DNA of 5,015 bases from Minisyncoccota bacterium. Its GTDB lineage: Bacteria > Patescibacteriota > Minisyncoccia > Phycocordibacterales > GCA-2747955. Under the pieces are notes generated by a model. That model was given only the letters and a program-made list of their open reading frames with translations, was not told the DNA's origin and ran no database searches. Shown in pieces: positions 1-5,015 of this stretch (position 1 is its first letter; each line of letters opens with the position of its first letter). The stretch is from positions 1 through 5,015 of the forward strand of contig JAGLGQ010000005.1 in assembly GCA_023143935.1 (NCBI GenBank), given 5' to 3'. Position numbers and translations under genes: made by a program.

Positions 1-357
1 AATAATAAATTGATTATAAATATATTCTATTCCAGACCTCCATTCAATTGGTGTTTCCTCCCAAGCTTTTTTATTTGAAAAAGCTGCATCAAAATTATCT
101 AAAATAGGTATAATTTCTTCCAAAAAAGATTGTTTCCCTATTTGAGTAAAAACCTTTTTTTCTTCGGTATGTGTTTTTTTTAAATTTATAATATCCGCTT
201 GAGACCTTTGCCATCCATCTAAATATTCCCCCTTTTCTTTTTCCAACTCTTTAATCCTTTTTTTTAATTTAGAATCAGATTTCATGGAAAACGAACTTTT
301 TTCCAAATCATTATCATAAACAATATTTTCATCTTTATCTTTTTTTTCTTTTTTCAT
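1..357 (-). CDS. grpE: GrpE, DnaK nucleotide exchange factor (C-terminal part missing, cut by window edge)
   Basis: This is a partial gene. It starts at the ATG at 357-355 and reads 119 codons without a stop to base 1, so the C-terminal part, including most of the beta-wing domain, lies outside the window. GrpE is a cytoplasmic homodimer that releases ADP from DnaK in the Hsp70 cycle. Residues 1-33 are charged and low in complexity, as in most GrpE N-termini. Residues 34-75 form a long helix that carries the family signature region around YLDGWQRSQADIINLKK (45-61, compare YLRAQADFDNYRKR). EEIIPILDNFDAAF (80-93) matches the conserved LLPVLDNLERAL block, and WRSGIEYIYNQF (106-117) matches the conserved G-[VM]-E-x-[IT]-x-x-Q-[FL] block. 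The start follows rnc by 12 bases, in the same frame but behind tandem TAA stops. No Shine-Dalgarno or CIRCE operator is visible upstream, so expression is probably from the nusB-rnc transcript. dnaK or dnaJ may follow off the left edge, but this cannot be seen. Confidence 0.93.
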   Translation of the reverse strand, partial: MKKEKKDKDENIVYDNDLEKSSFSMKSDSKLKKRIKELEKEKGEYLDGWQRSQADIINLKKTHTEEKKVFTQIGKQSFLEEIIPILDNFDAAFSNKKAWEETPIEWRSGIEYIYNQFII

Positions 358-369
358 AATATTTTTTTA

Positions 370-1059
370 TTAAACCCAATTTTTTTTTTCTAAACCATTT
401 TTTGCTGCTTCAACTTCTGCTTTTTGTTTTGAACTACTTTCACCTTCTGCAATTAATTCTTCTTTCAAATACAAACCCATTACAAATATTTTATCATGAT
501 CTGGACCTTTATGTCCCATTAATTTATATTTTGGAGTCGCTCCATTATTTTCCTGAGCTTTTTCTTGAAAATAAGATTTTGGGTCTTTATATAATTTTAA
601 TTTTACTATTTCTTCTACATAATCAAATAAATATTTTTTTAAAAATTCATTAGCTTTATCAAAGTCAGAATCTAAATATATAGCACCAACTAACGCTTCA
701 AAAGTATTTGCTAAAATATGTAACCTCCCCTTAATTGAATCTTTTTCTCCTTTTGAAAGCAACAAATAATCATTTAAATTTAATTCTTCGGCTTTTTTTG
801 CAAGAGAATCTGTGTTTACCAACGCAGACCTAATAGCTGTAAGGTCTCCCTCTGTTTTTTGGGGAAATTTATCATACAAAAAACGAGTTACAGAAAGTTC
901 TAATACAGCATCACCTAAAAATTCCATTCTTTCATTATGTTCTTTAATTTTTCCGTGATTTTCATTAATATATGACCTATGAATAAAAACTTTATTTAAA
1001 AGTTCTTTATTTTTAAAATCATATCCTATTTTTTTTTCAAAATTATCTAAATCTTTCAT
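370..1059 (-). CDS. rnc: Ribonuclease III
   Basis: The product is a 229-residue double-strand-specific endoribonuclease, a normal length for the family. It acts as a dimer on rRNA precursors and other structured RNAs. The RNase III domain covers about residues 5-150, with the signature NERMEFLGDAVLEL at 42-55, which supplies E43, E46 and D50 (E. coli E38, E41, D45). EGDLTAIRSALVN follows at 70-82 (E70 is E. coli E65). The second metal-binding helix reads ILANTFEALVGAIYLD (115-130), with E121 as the essential glutamate (E. coli E117), but with N118 where E. coli has D114. The double-stranded RNA binding domain spans about 159-226: it has the DPKSYFQE start, GPDHDK (185-190) and the SSSKQKAEVEAAKNGL helix. 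The gene begins one base after the nusB stop with no Shine-Dalgarno, suggesting translational coupling. It ends in tandem TAA TAA. Identification is secure; the N118 variation is discussed separately. Confidence 0.97.
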   Translation of the reverse strand: MKDLDNFEKKIGYDFKNKELLNKVFIHRSYINENHGKIKEHNERMEFLGDAVLELSVTRFLYDKFPQKTEGDLTAIRSALVNTDSLAKKAEELNLNDYLLLSKGEKDSIKGRLHILANTFEALVGAIYLDSDFDKANEFLKKYLFDYVEEIVKLKLYKDPKSYFQEKAQENNGATPKYKLMGHKGPDHDKIFVMGLYLKEELIAEGESSSKQKAEVEAAKNGLEKKNWV

Positions 1060-1060
1060 A

Positions 1061-1513
1061 TTATTTTTTTTTACTATCTTTATTTTTTAAACCTGAAATT
1101 TCATAAATATTACCCAAAACTCCTGAAATAAATTTATGCGAATTTTTTTGCCCAAATGTTTTAGAAAGCTCAATCGCTTCATTTATTGCCACCTTTGCTG
1201 GAATATCATCTAAAAAAAACATTTCAAAATAACCAATTCTTAAAATATTTCTATCAATAATAGATGTTTTATCAAGACCCCAATCTGTAGTAGATTTAGA
1301 TAACTCCTTGTCTATATTTTCTTGATTTTCTAAAACACCATTAAATAATTTTTTTGCAAAATCATCCGCATCTCCCGAACCAGACTCTTCAATATAAAAT
1401 GATTTAAAAATATTTTGAAAAATAGATTCTGGTGTTATATTTTTTTCCCCCCTAAAATCTAAATTAAACAATGCTTGTAAAACCAATTCTCTTCCTGCAT
1501 GTCTTGTTAACAT
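1061..1513 (-). CDS. nusB: Transcription antitermination factor NusB
   Basis: The 150-residue product is an all-helical RNA-binding protein. With NusE (ribosomal protein S10) it binds boxA RNA and promotes antitermination and correct folding of rRNA transcripts. The N-terminal helix TRHAGRELVLQALFNLDF (3-20) carries the family's basic and aromatic pattern (R4, R8, Q13, F16). The C-terminal core is highly characteristic: DRNILRIGYFEM at 87-98, DIPAKVAINEAIELSKTFG at 103-121 and SHKFISGVLGNI at 125-136. The last residues (KNKDSKKK) are a basic tail encoded partly by a run of nine A. The start is the ATG at 1513-1511, which lies directly behind an extended -10 box, so the mRNA may be nearly leaderless and this start is well supported. 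The gene is followed by rnc after one base. NusB and RNase III both act on rRNA synthesis and maturation, so the pairing makes functional sense. Confidence 0.96.
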   Translation of the reverse strand: MLTRHAGRELVLQALFNLDFRGEKNITPESIFQNIFKSFYIEESGSGDADDFAKKLFNGVLENQENIDKELSKSTTDWGLDKTSIIDRNILRIGYFEMFFLDDIPAKVAINEAIELSKTFGQKNSHKFISGVLGNIYEISGLKNKDSKKK

Positions 1514-1520
1514 AATGTGT

Positions 1521-1529
1521 ATTATACCA
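1521..1529 (-). promoter_or_regulatory. Extended -10 promoter element of nusB (nusB-rnc-grpE)
   Basis: Read on the minus strand the element is TGGTATAAT: a perfect TATAAT hexamer (1526-1521) with the TG of an extended -10. Only seven bases separate it from the nusB ATG. Transcription starting about seven bases past the hexamer would begin at or one base before the start codon. No good -35 hexamer is seen at 16-18 bases spacing, which fits an extended -10 promoter. It would drive nusB, rnc and grpE independently of the upstream kinase gene. Confidence 0.68.
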
Positions 1530-1543
1530 ATTTTTTATAAAGT

Positions 1544-2131
1544 TTAAAATATTTGTTTTTTAATCTCTTGAGTTATTATCTCAATCGTATCATCTCCCGA
1601 AATCTCAATATAATTATATTCAGAATTGTTTTTAAAAAAATTAACTGCAGGTAAAACATCTTTTTCAAACCAATCCAACCTATTTTTAATTTTTTCTTCT
1701 GTGTCATCTGATCTTCCGCGCGAAAACATTCTCTCTCGAGCTTTTTCTCTACTGGTATTAAGATAAATTACTATAGGTTTTTCTATTCCATAAAATTTTA
1801 AAGCATCATCTAAAACATTAGCTTCTCTAATAGTTCTCGGGGTACCATCTACAATTAAATGCTTTTCATCGGAATAATGAGAATTTAAAACTTCCGCCCA
1901 TAAACGAACAGCCAAAAACTCAGGTTGCAAACTACCTTTTTTTGCAATTTCCCTAGCTTTTTTTGCTGTATATGTAGTAGTGGACAAAAATTCTCTAAAT
2001 TGATACCCTAATTCAATATGAAGAACTTCACCCCCTTGCTTTTTTAATTCTTCCTCTATCAAATTAGCCTGTGTTCCCTTTCCACAACCAGAATTACCCA
2101 TAAAAATAAGGGTGTACTTTTTATCTATCAT
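1544..2131 (-). CDS. Adenylate kinase family nucleoside monophosphate kinase (divergent AMP-binding site)
   Basis: The 195-residue P-loop kinase would transfer phosphate from ATP to a nucleoside monophosphate in the cytoplasm. The P-loop is GNSGCGKGTQ (12-21), of the adenylate kinase GxPGxGKGTQ type. DGTPRT (95-100) stands where adenylate kinases have DGFPRT. The region RERMFSRGRSDDTEEKIKNR (132-151) supplies the short LID and its conserved arginines and DDTEE segment, followed by WF and VLPAVNFF (154-166). No zinc-finger LID insertion is present, so it is a short-LID form. The usual STGDLLR AMP-binding segment is replaced by ELGYQFR (40-46), with no TGD, while GSLQPE (66-71) sits where G-x-LVPDE is expected. 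The family is certain but AMP specificity is not, so no symbol is given; a second, canonical adk could exist elsewhere in the genome. The ATG at 2131 is supported by an extended -10 box seven bases upstream. It lies between the peptidase gene (19-base gap) and nusB (30-base gap). Confidence 0.88.
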   Translation of the reverse strand: MIDKKYTLIFMGNSGCGKGTQANLIEEELKKQGGEVLHIELGYQFREFLSTTTYTAKKAREIAKKGSLQPEFLAVRLWAEVLNSHYSDEKHLIVDGTPRTIREANVLDDALKFYGIEKPIVIYLNTSREKARERMFSRGRSDDTEEKIKNRLDWFEKDVLPAVNFFKNNSEYNYIEISGDDTIEIITQEIKKQIF

Positions 2132-2138
2132 AACTACT

Positions 2139-2147
2139 ATTTTAACA
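2139..2147 (-). promoter_or_regulatory. Extended -10 promoter element of the NMP kinase gene
   Basis: On the minus strand the element reads TGTTAAAAT: hexamer TAAAAT (2144-2139, five of six matches to TATAAT) preceded by an extended TG. Seven bases separate it from the ATG at 2131, predicting a leaderless or one-base-leader mRNA. No Shine-Dalgarno sequence and no convincing -35 are present. The element falls in the 19-base gap behind the peptidase gene. AT-rich DNA gives such hexamers by chance, so confidence rests on the same layout recurring at xfp and nusB. Confidence 0.55.
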
Positions 2148-2150
2148 TAA

Positions 2151-2567
2151 TTAATTAATAAAGTAATATTTTTTTAATTCCAATCGCTTTTTTTTATAAT
2201 CAGGAATTTTCTTTTCAACTAAATCCCAAAAACTCTTAGAATGATTCATTTCTTGTAAATGACAAATTTCATGAACAATAATATAATCCATTAAATCTTC
2301 AGAAAGTAAAAAAATTCTGTAATTAAAATTTAAACTTTTTCTTGATGAACAAGACCCCCATCTAGTTTTTTGATTACGAATTGATATTTTATTATATTCA
2401 AATTTATAAAATTCATTAAAAAAAACTGTTTTTTTATTAGCTATTACCAAAAATTCATTTTTTTTATTTTGATATTCTTTTTTATCTAAACCAAGTGATA
2501 TAGTGGGTCTTTTTTTCTTATATTTTTTTTTATATGGACCAAAAAATATTTTTAAAATTTTTTTCAT
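2151..2567 (-). CDS. YgjP-like (DUF45) zinc metallopeptidase, compact form
   Basis: The 138-residue protein belongs to the YgjP/DUF45 group of zincin-type metallopeptidases, related to SprT and WLM proteins. The diagnostic block is complete. RNQKTRWGSCSS (64-75) is the family's TRWGSCS signature. HEICH (99-103) is the HExxH zinc site with the catalytic glutamate E100, and NHSKSFW (108-114) supplies the third zinc ligand H109. A basic helix follows to the end (IPDYKKKRLELKKY). Many family members are over 200 residues with an N-terminal beta-rich part; here only about 60 lysine- and aromatic-rich residues precede the signature, so the N-terminal region is reduced. Residues 1-20 are strongly basic and I see no clear signal peptide. 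The natural substrate of the family is poorly known. The gene starts 18 bases after the xfp stop with no Shine-Dalgarno and is probably read with xfp or from a weak TATAAT at its upstream edge. Confidence 0.87.
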   Translation of the reverse strand: MKKILKIFFGPYKKKYKKKRPTISLGLDKKEYQNKKNEFLVIANKKTVFFNEFYKFEYNKISIRNQKTRWGSCSSRKSLNFNYRIFLLSEDLMDYIIVHEICHLQEMNHSKSFWDLVEKKIPDYKKKRLELKKYYFIN

Positions 2568-2584
2568 AAACTATACTAAAAAAA

Positions 2585-2590
2585 ATTATA
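2585..2590 (-). promoter_or_regulatory. Possible -10 box ahead of the YgjP-like peptidase gene
   Basis: A perfect TATAAT lies on the minus strand overlapping the xfp stop codon, 17 bases before the peptidase ATG, and would give a leader of about 11 bases. It has no extended TG and no clear -35, and the surrounding sequence is almost pure A/T, so a chance match is quite possible. It differs in spacing from the 6-7-base arrangement at the other three genes. Confidence 0.3.
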
Positions 2591-4943
2591 TTTCCCATTT
2601 TTTTATCCAATCTGGATCAACTTTATTTTTTATAATATATTCTTTTTCTTCTACTAAAATATTTGCCATTTCTTTTGTAATATTTTTAAATTCTTCTTCT
2701 TTTATTAAATTTTGATTATATGCCAAAGTAGATAAATCGGCCACTAAATTAAATCTTGATAATCCATTTCTAGCCTTCATGTCAAATGGTGAAGTTGTAG
2801 ACCCTTCTTCTTCATATCCATTCACAATTATTCTATCGGCAATATCATAATCAAAAAGTAATTTTTTAATTGAAGATGTATATCCATGGTAATTAAAAAC
2901 AATCCCCTTATTTTTAGTTAAATAATTTTCCAAAATATCTTCACTTGAAATTTTATGATTTTTTTCAGATAAAATATCAATTTTAAAAAAATTCACAAAC
3001 CGAACTTTTATATTTGGAAATTTTTCTTTAAATAATTTTACCCCCACAATTGCTTCTTCAGTAATATAATCTCCCGCGGTTGCGACTACTAAATCTGGGT
3101 TTTGATCTGAAATAAAATTAAAAATTCCAATTTCATTTTCTGCCAATTCTTTTGATTCTTCTTTATCCAACCAAACCCTACTCATTTTTTTTCCCGCAAC
3201 AATTATATTTAATTGATTTTTTGTTTTCAAAGTTTTTTCCATAGCATAAATCATCATATTTCTATCTGCTGGAAAATAAATATTTACTAAATCAGAATCT
3301 CTGTCTAAATTATTTGCAATAAGAGATGGATTTTGATGTGAATACCCATTATGATCTTGACGCTCTAAAAGTGATGACAAAATTATATTCAAAGACGGAA
3401 CATCTTTTCTAAAATGAACATTTTTTGAAGCATGTAAAAACTTTACATATTGATCAGCCATAGAAGCTATAATTTGAGCAAATGCTTCATATGATACAAA
3501 ATACCCAAACCTTCCCGAAAGTACATATCCCCAAAGCATACCAAACAATAGATGTTCAGATAAAATTTCAATAACTTTTCCTTCTCCCGCTAAATCTTCA
3601 TCAAAAGATTTTATTGGTAATTGCCAAGCTCTTTTTGTAGATTTAAAAATTTCTTGAATTCTATTTGAATATGTTTCATCTGGTGAAAAAATTCTTAAAT
3701 TATCATTTTTTTCTAAAACTTCGGACAAATACTTTCCAGCAAAAAACATTGAATTTTCTTTTTTTATAGGATTTTGTATTTTAAAATTTTTTTCCGAAAG
3801 AAAATCTTCTAAATTTGGAAGTGAAATTTCTGGATTACCGCCGTGAGCATATTTACCATAACCCAAAGTTCTTTCTTTTTCTGGAATTAACTTTTGAATG
3901 TCTTTATCTAAAACAATATTTTCTTCTTCATCAAATGAAATTAATTCACTAATTTTATAAGACTGAAGCCACTCTTCTAATTGTTTTAAATACTCTTCAT
4001 TATTTGCAACATCATCAAAAACTACCTGATGAGATAAATAATTTCCTTTTACTTTTTTACCATCCACTGTCTCAACTCCGCTCATTCCTTTTGGTGATTT
4101 TAAAATAATTAACGGCCATTCTGGTTTCAAAACTCTTTCTCCTTTTCTCGCTTTTTTTTGAATTTTTTTTATTCTTTCTATCGCTTTATCAAAAATTTCA
4201 ATACCCCTAATTTGAATATCTTTTTTCTTCCCCTCATCTATAAAATAAACTTTATAACCTAACGCTTCAAAATATTTTTTAGTATCTGCATCTTTCATAC
4301 GACCAAAAATTGTAGGCCCCGAAATTTTATATCCATTTAGATGTAAGATGGGGAGAACCACACCATCAGATTTTGGAGATAAAAATTTATTTAAATTCCA
4401 AGATGCAGATAGGGGTCCTGTTTCAGCTTCCCCGTCTCCCACCAAACAAACAGTAATAAGATTTGGATTATCTAAAACAGCCCCCGCAGAAACAGAAAGT
4501 GAATATCCAAGTTCCCCCCCTTCAAGTAAAACACCGGGTGCTTCTGGATTTAAATGTGATGGATACCCATAAGGAGTTGAAAAATTTTTAATAATCTCTT
4601 CAAAACCTTTTTTTGAATATGGTATTTTATCTGGAAAAAAATTAGACAATGAACCATCTATAAAAATATTTGATTGATAAGCAGGAAAACCATGACCAGG
4701 CCCAACCACAAAAAGAAAATCTCTATCTTTATTTTTAATAATAAGTCTATTTGTTTGACCCTGCACAAAATTTATTCCGGGACATGTTCCCCAATGTCCC
4801 AAAAGACGATTTTTTATATCATCACCCAATAAAGCTCTTTCTAATAAAAAATTATCTTTTAAAAAAATTTGAGCTGTAGATAAATAATTTGTTAATCTAT
4901 TTAATTTAGTTAAAGCTTTTGCTTCATTTTTTATTTCTGACAT
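2586..4943 (-). CDS. xfp: Xylulose-5-phosphate/fructose-6-phosphate phosphoketolase
   Basis: The 785-residue thiamine-diphosphate enzyme cleaves xylulose 5-phosphate (and often fructose 6-phosphate) with phosphate, giving acetyl phosphate plus glyceraldehyde 3-phosphate or erythrose 4-phosphate. The family is usually about 790-825 residues, so this is full length. Catalytic histidines known from the Bifidobacterium enzyme are all found: H50 in GHWGTCPG, H84 in GPGHG, H130 in YPSHL, H305 in LSHQV, and H531/H536 in DHNGYSHQ (530-537). The diphosphate-binding motif is GDGEAETGP (169-177) followed by HLNGYK (201-206). The C-terminal domain carries GYEEEGSTTSPFDM (709-722). Domain order is the N-terminal ThDP domain (about 10-370), the central domain (about 380-570) and the C-terminal domain (about 575-785). 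The ATG at 4943 sits six bases behind an extended -10 box and has no Shine-Dalgarno, so a leaderless mRNA is likely. In a reduced genome the enzyme could supply acetyl phosphate for ATP through acetate kinase, which is not seen here. Confidence 0.97.
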   Translation of the reverse strand: MSEIKNEAKALTKLNRLTNYLSTAQIFLKDNFLLERALLGDDIKNRLLGHWGTCPGINFVQGQTNRLIIKNKDRDFLFVVGPGHGFPAYQSNIFIDGSLSNFFPDKIPYSKKGFEEIIKNFSTPYGYPSHLNPEAPGVLLEGGELGYSLSVSAGAVLDNPNLITVCLVGDGEAETGPLSASWNLNKFLSPKSDGVVLPILHLNGYKISGPTIFGRMKDADTKKYFEALGYKVYFIDEGKKKDIQIRGIEIFDKAIERIKKIQKKARKGERVLKPEWPLIILKSPKGMSGVETVDGKKVKGNYLSHQVVFDDVANNEEYLKQLEEWLQSYKISELISFDEEENIVLDKDIQKLIPEKERTLGYGKYAHGGNPEISLPNLEDFLSEKNFKIQNPIKKENSMFFAGKYLSEVLEKNDNLRIFSPDETYSNRIQEIFKSTKRAWQLPIKSFDEDLAGEGKVIEILSEHLLFGMLWGYVLSGRFGYFVSYEAFAQIIASMADQYVKFLHASKNVHFRKDVPSLNIILSSLLERQDHNGYSHQNPSLIANNLDRDSDLVNIYFPADRNMMIYAMEKTLKTKNQLNIIVAGKKMSRVWLDKEESKELAENEIGIFNFISDQNPDLVVATAGDYITEEAIVGVKLFKEKFPNIKVRFVNFFKIDILSEKNHKISSEDILENYLTKNKGIVFNYHGYTSSIKKLLFDYDIADRIIVNGYEEEGSTTSPFDMKARNGLSRFNLVADLSTLAYNQNLIKEEEFKNITKEMANILVEEKEYIIKNKVDPDWIKKWEI

Positions 4944-4949
4944 AGTTTT

Positions 4950-4958
4950 ATTATAACA
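4950..4958 (-). promoter_or_regulatory. Extended -10 promoter element of xfp, predicting a leaderless mRNA
   Basis: On the minus strand the element reads TGTTATAAT, a perfect extended -10 (TGnTATAAT). Six bases separate the hexamer from the xfp ATG, so the expected transcription start is the A of the start codon. The region 17 bases upstream reads TTAATT, a poor -35, as is common when an extended -10 is present. It lies in the 44-base gap after the upstream gene's stop, a gap with no other feature and no GC-containing terminator hairpin. Confidence 0.7.
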
Positions 4959-4987
4959 AAAAAACTCATATAAATTAATAAAAAAAA

Positions 4988-5014
4988 TTAATATTCACAA
5001 CTACCATCATCTTC
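4988..5014 (-). CDS. Last codons of an upstream minus-strand gene (unidentified, partial)
   Basis: Reading leftward from 5014 there are eight sense codons (E-D-D-G-S-C-E-Y) and then TAA at 4990-4988. The position and spacing, 44 bases before xfp on the same strand, and the acidic tail typical of many C-termini suggest the end of a real gene. Eight residues cannot identify it. The other two frames are less convincing, one of them meeting TGA almost at once, but chance cannot be excluded with so little sequence. Confidence 0.4.
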   Translation of the reverse strand, partial: EDDGSCEY

Positions 5015-5015
5015 T

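Noticed and set aside
369..374. TTTAAT upstream of grpE as a possible -10 box
   Set aside because: It overlaps the rnc stop, has no correctly spaced TG and no -35, and matches by one hexamer in nearly pure A/T, so it is not reported as a promoter.
402..653. Open frame of 83 codons on the plus strand
   Set aside because: It lies wholly antisense to rnc, is a leucine/isoleucine-rich product of A-rich coding DNA read backwards, and has no recognisable domain.
2570..2575. TATAGT two bases before the peptidase ATG as a -10 box
   Set aside because: Transcription from it would start inside the coding region, so it cannot drive the full gene.
2503..2715. Open frame of 70 codons on the plus strand with a membrane-like composition
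   Set aside because: It is antisense to the start of the peptidase gene and the end of xfp. Its F/I/S-rich composition is simply the complement of lysine-rich coding sequence.
4522..4527. Leucine 140 of phosphoketolase where Bifidobacterium has a histidine before EGGELGY
   Set aside because: The catalytic histidine of this region corresponds to H130, which is kept. The change looks like a subfamily difference, not an active-site loss.
4348..4572. Open frame of 74 codons on the plus strand
   Set aside because: It is antisense to the strongly conserved ThDP-binding region of xfp, with no independent support.
4974..4992. ATTAAT repeated on either side of seven A, as a possible hairpin or terminator before xfp
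   Set aside because: The stem is six A-T pairs only and ATTAAT is itself a palindrome. In such AT-rich DNA this is expected by chance and too weak for an intrinsic terminator.
1..5015. Alternative genetic code (UGA as glycine) or an undescribed multi-gene system
   Set aside because: All long frames are intact under the standard code and all visible stops are TAA. The recognised genes are ordinary housekeeping and central metabolic genes with no defence, mobile or biosynthetic signature.

Overview
The window is a compact, very AT-rich bacterial segment with every gene on the minus strand. In transcription order (right to left) it holds: the last few codons of an unidentified gene, a phosphoketolase (xfp), a small YgjP-type metallopeptidase, an adenylate-kinase-family nucleoside monophosphate kinase, nusB, rnc (RNase III) and the first 119 codons of grpE, which runs off the left edge. 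Gaps between genes are 1 to 44 bases, and no stretch over 300 bases lacks a gene. No RNA gene, mobile element, CRISPR array or long repeat was seen.

The likely source is a reduced-genome bacterium, most plausibly of the Patescibacteria/CPR radiation (Parcubacteria-like). This is inferred from the AT and homopolymer richness, short proteins, tight packing, a CPR-style NMP kinase and an XFP-type phosphoketolase in place of more elaborate metabolism. It is not proven. The code appears standard: the 785-codon xfp frame is uninterrupted and all six visible stops are TAA, so there is no sign of the UGA-to-glycine code of Gracilibacteria/Absconditabacteria.

Functionally there are two blocks. The right block is metabolic: phosphoketolase makes acetyl phosphate from sugar phosphates, followed by a small peptidase of unknown target and an NMP kinase. 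The left block concerns RNA and protein homeostasis: NusB (rRNA antitermination), RNase III (rRNA and other dsRNA processing) and GrpE (the DnaK nucleotide-exchange factor). nusB and rnc are separated by one base and rnc and grpE by 12 bases, so co-transcription is likely.

The most notable non-coding signal is a repeated start architecture. xfp, the NMP kinase gene and nusB each have an extended -10 box (TGnTAtAAT or close) ending only 6 to 7 bases before the ATG, and no Shine-Dalgarno sequence. This predicts leaderless or nearly leaderless mRNAs. A second curiosity is a run of nine A at the end of nusB: loss of one A would fuse NusB in frame to RNase III. No novel multi-gene system (defence, mobile or biosynthetic) was recognised; the gene content is ordinary.
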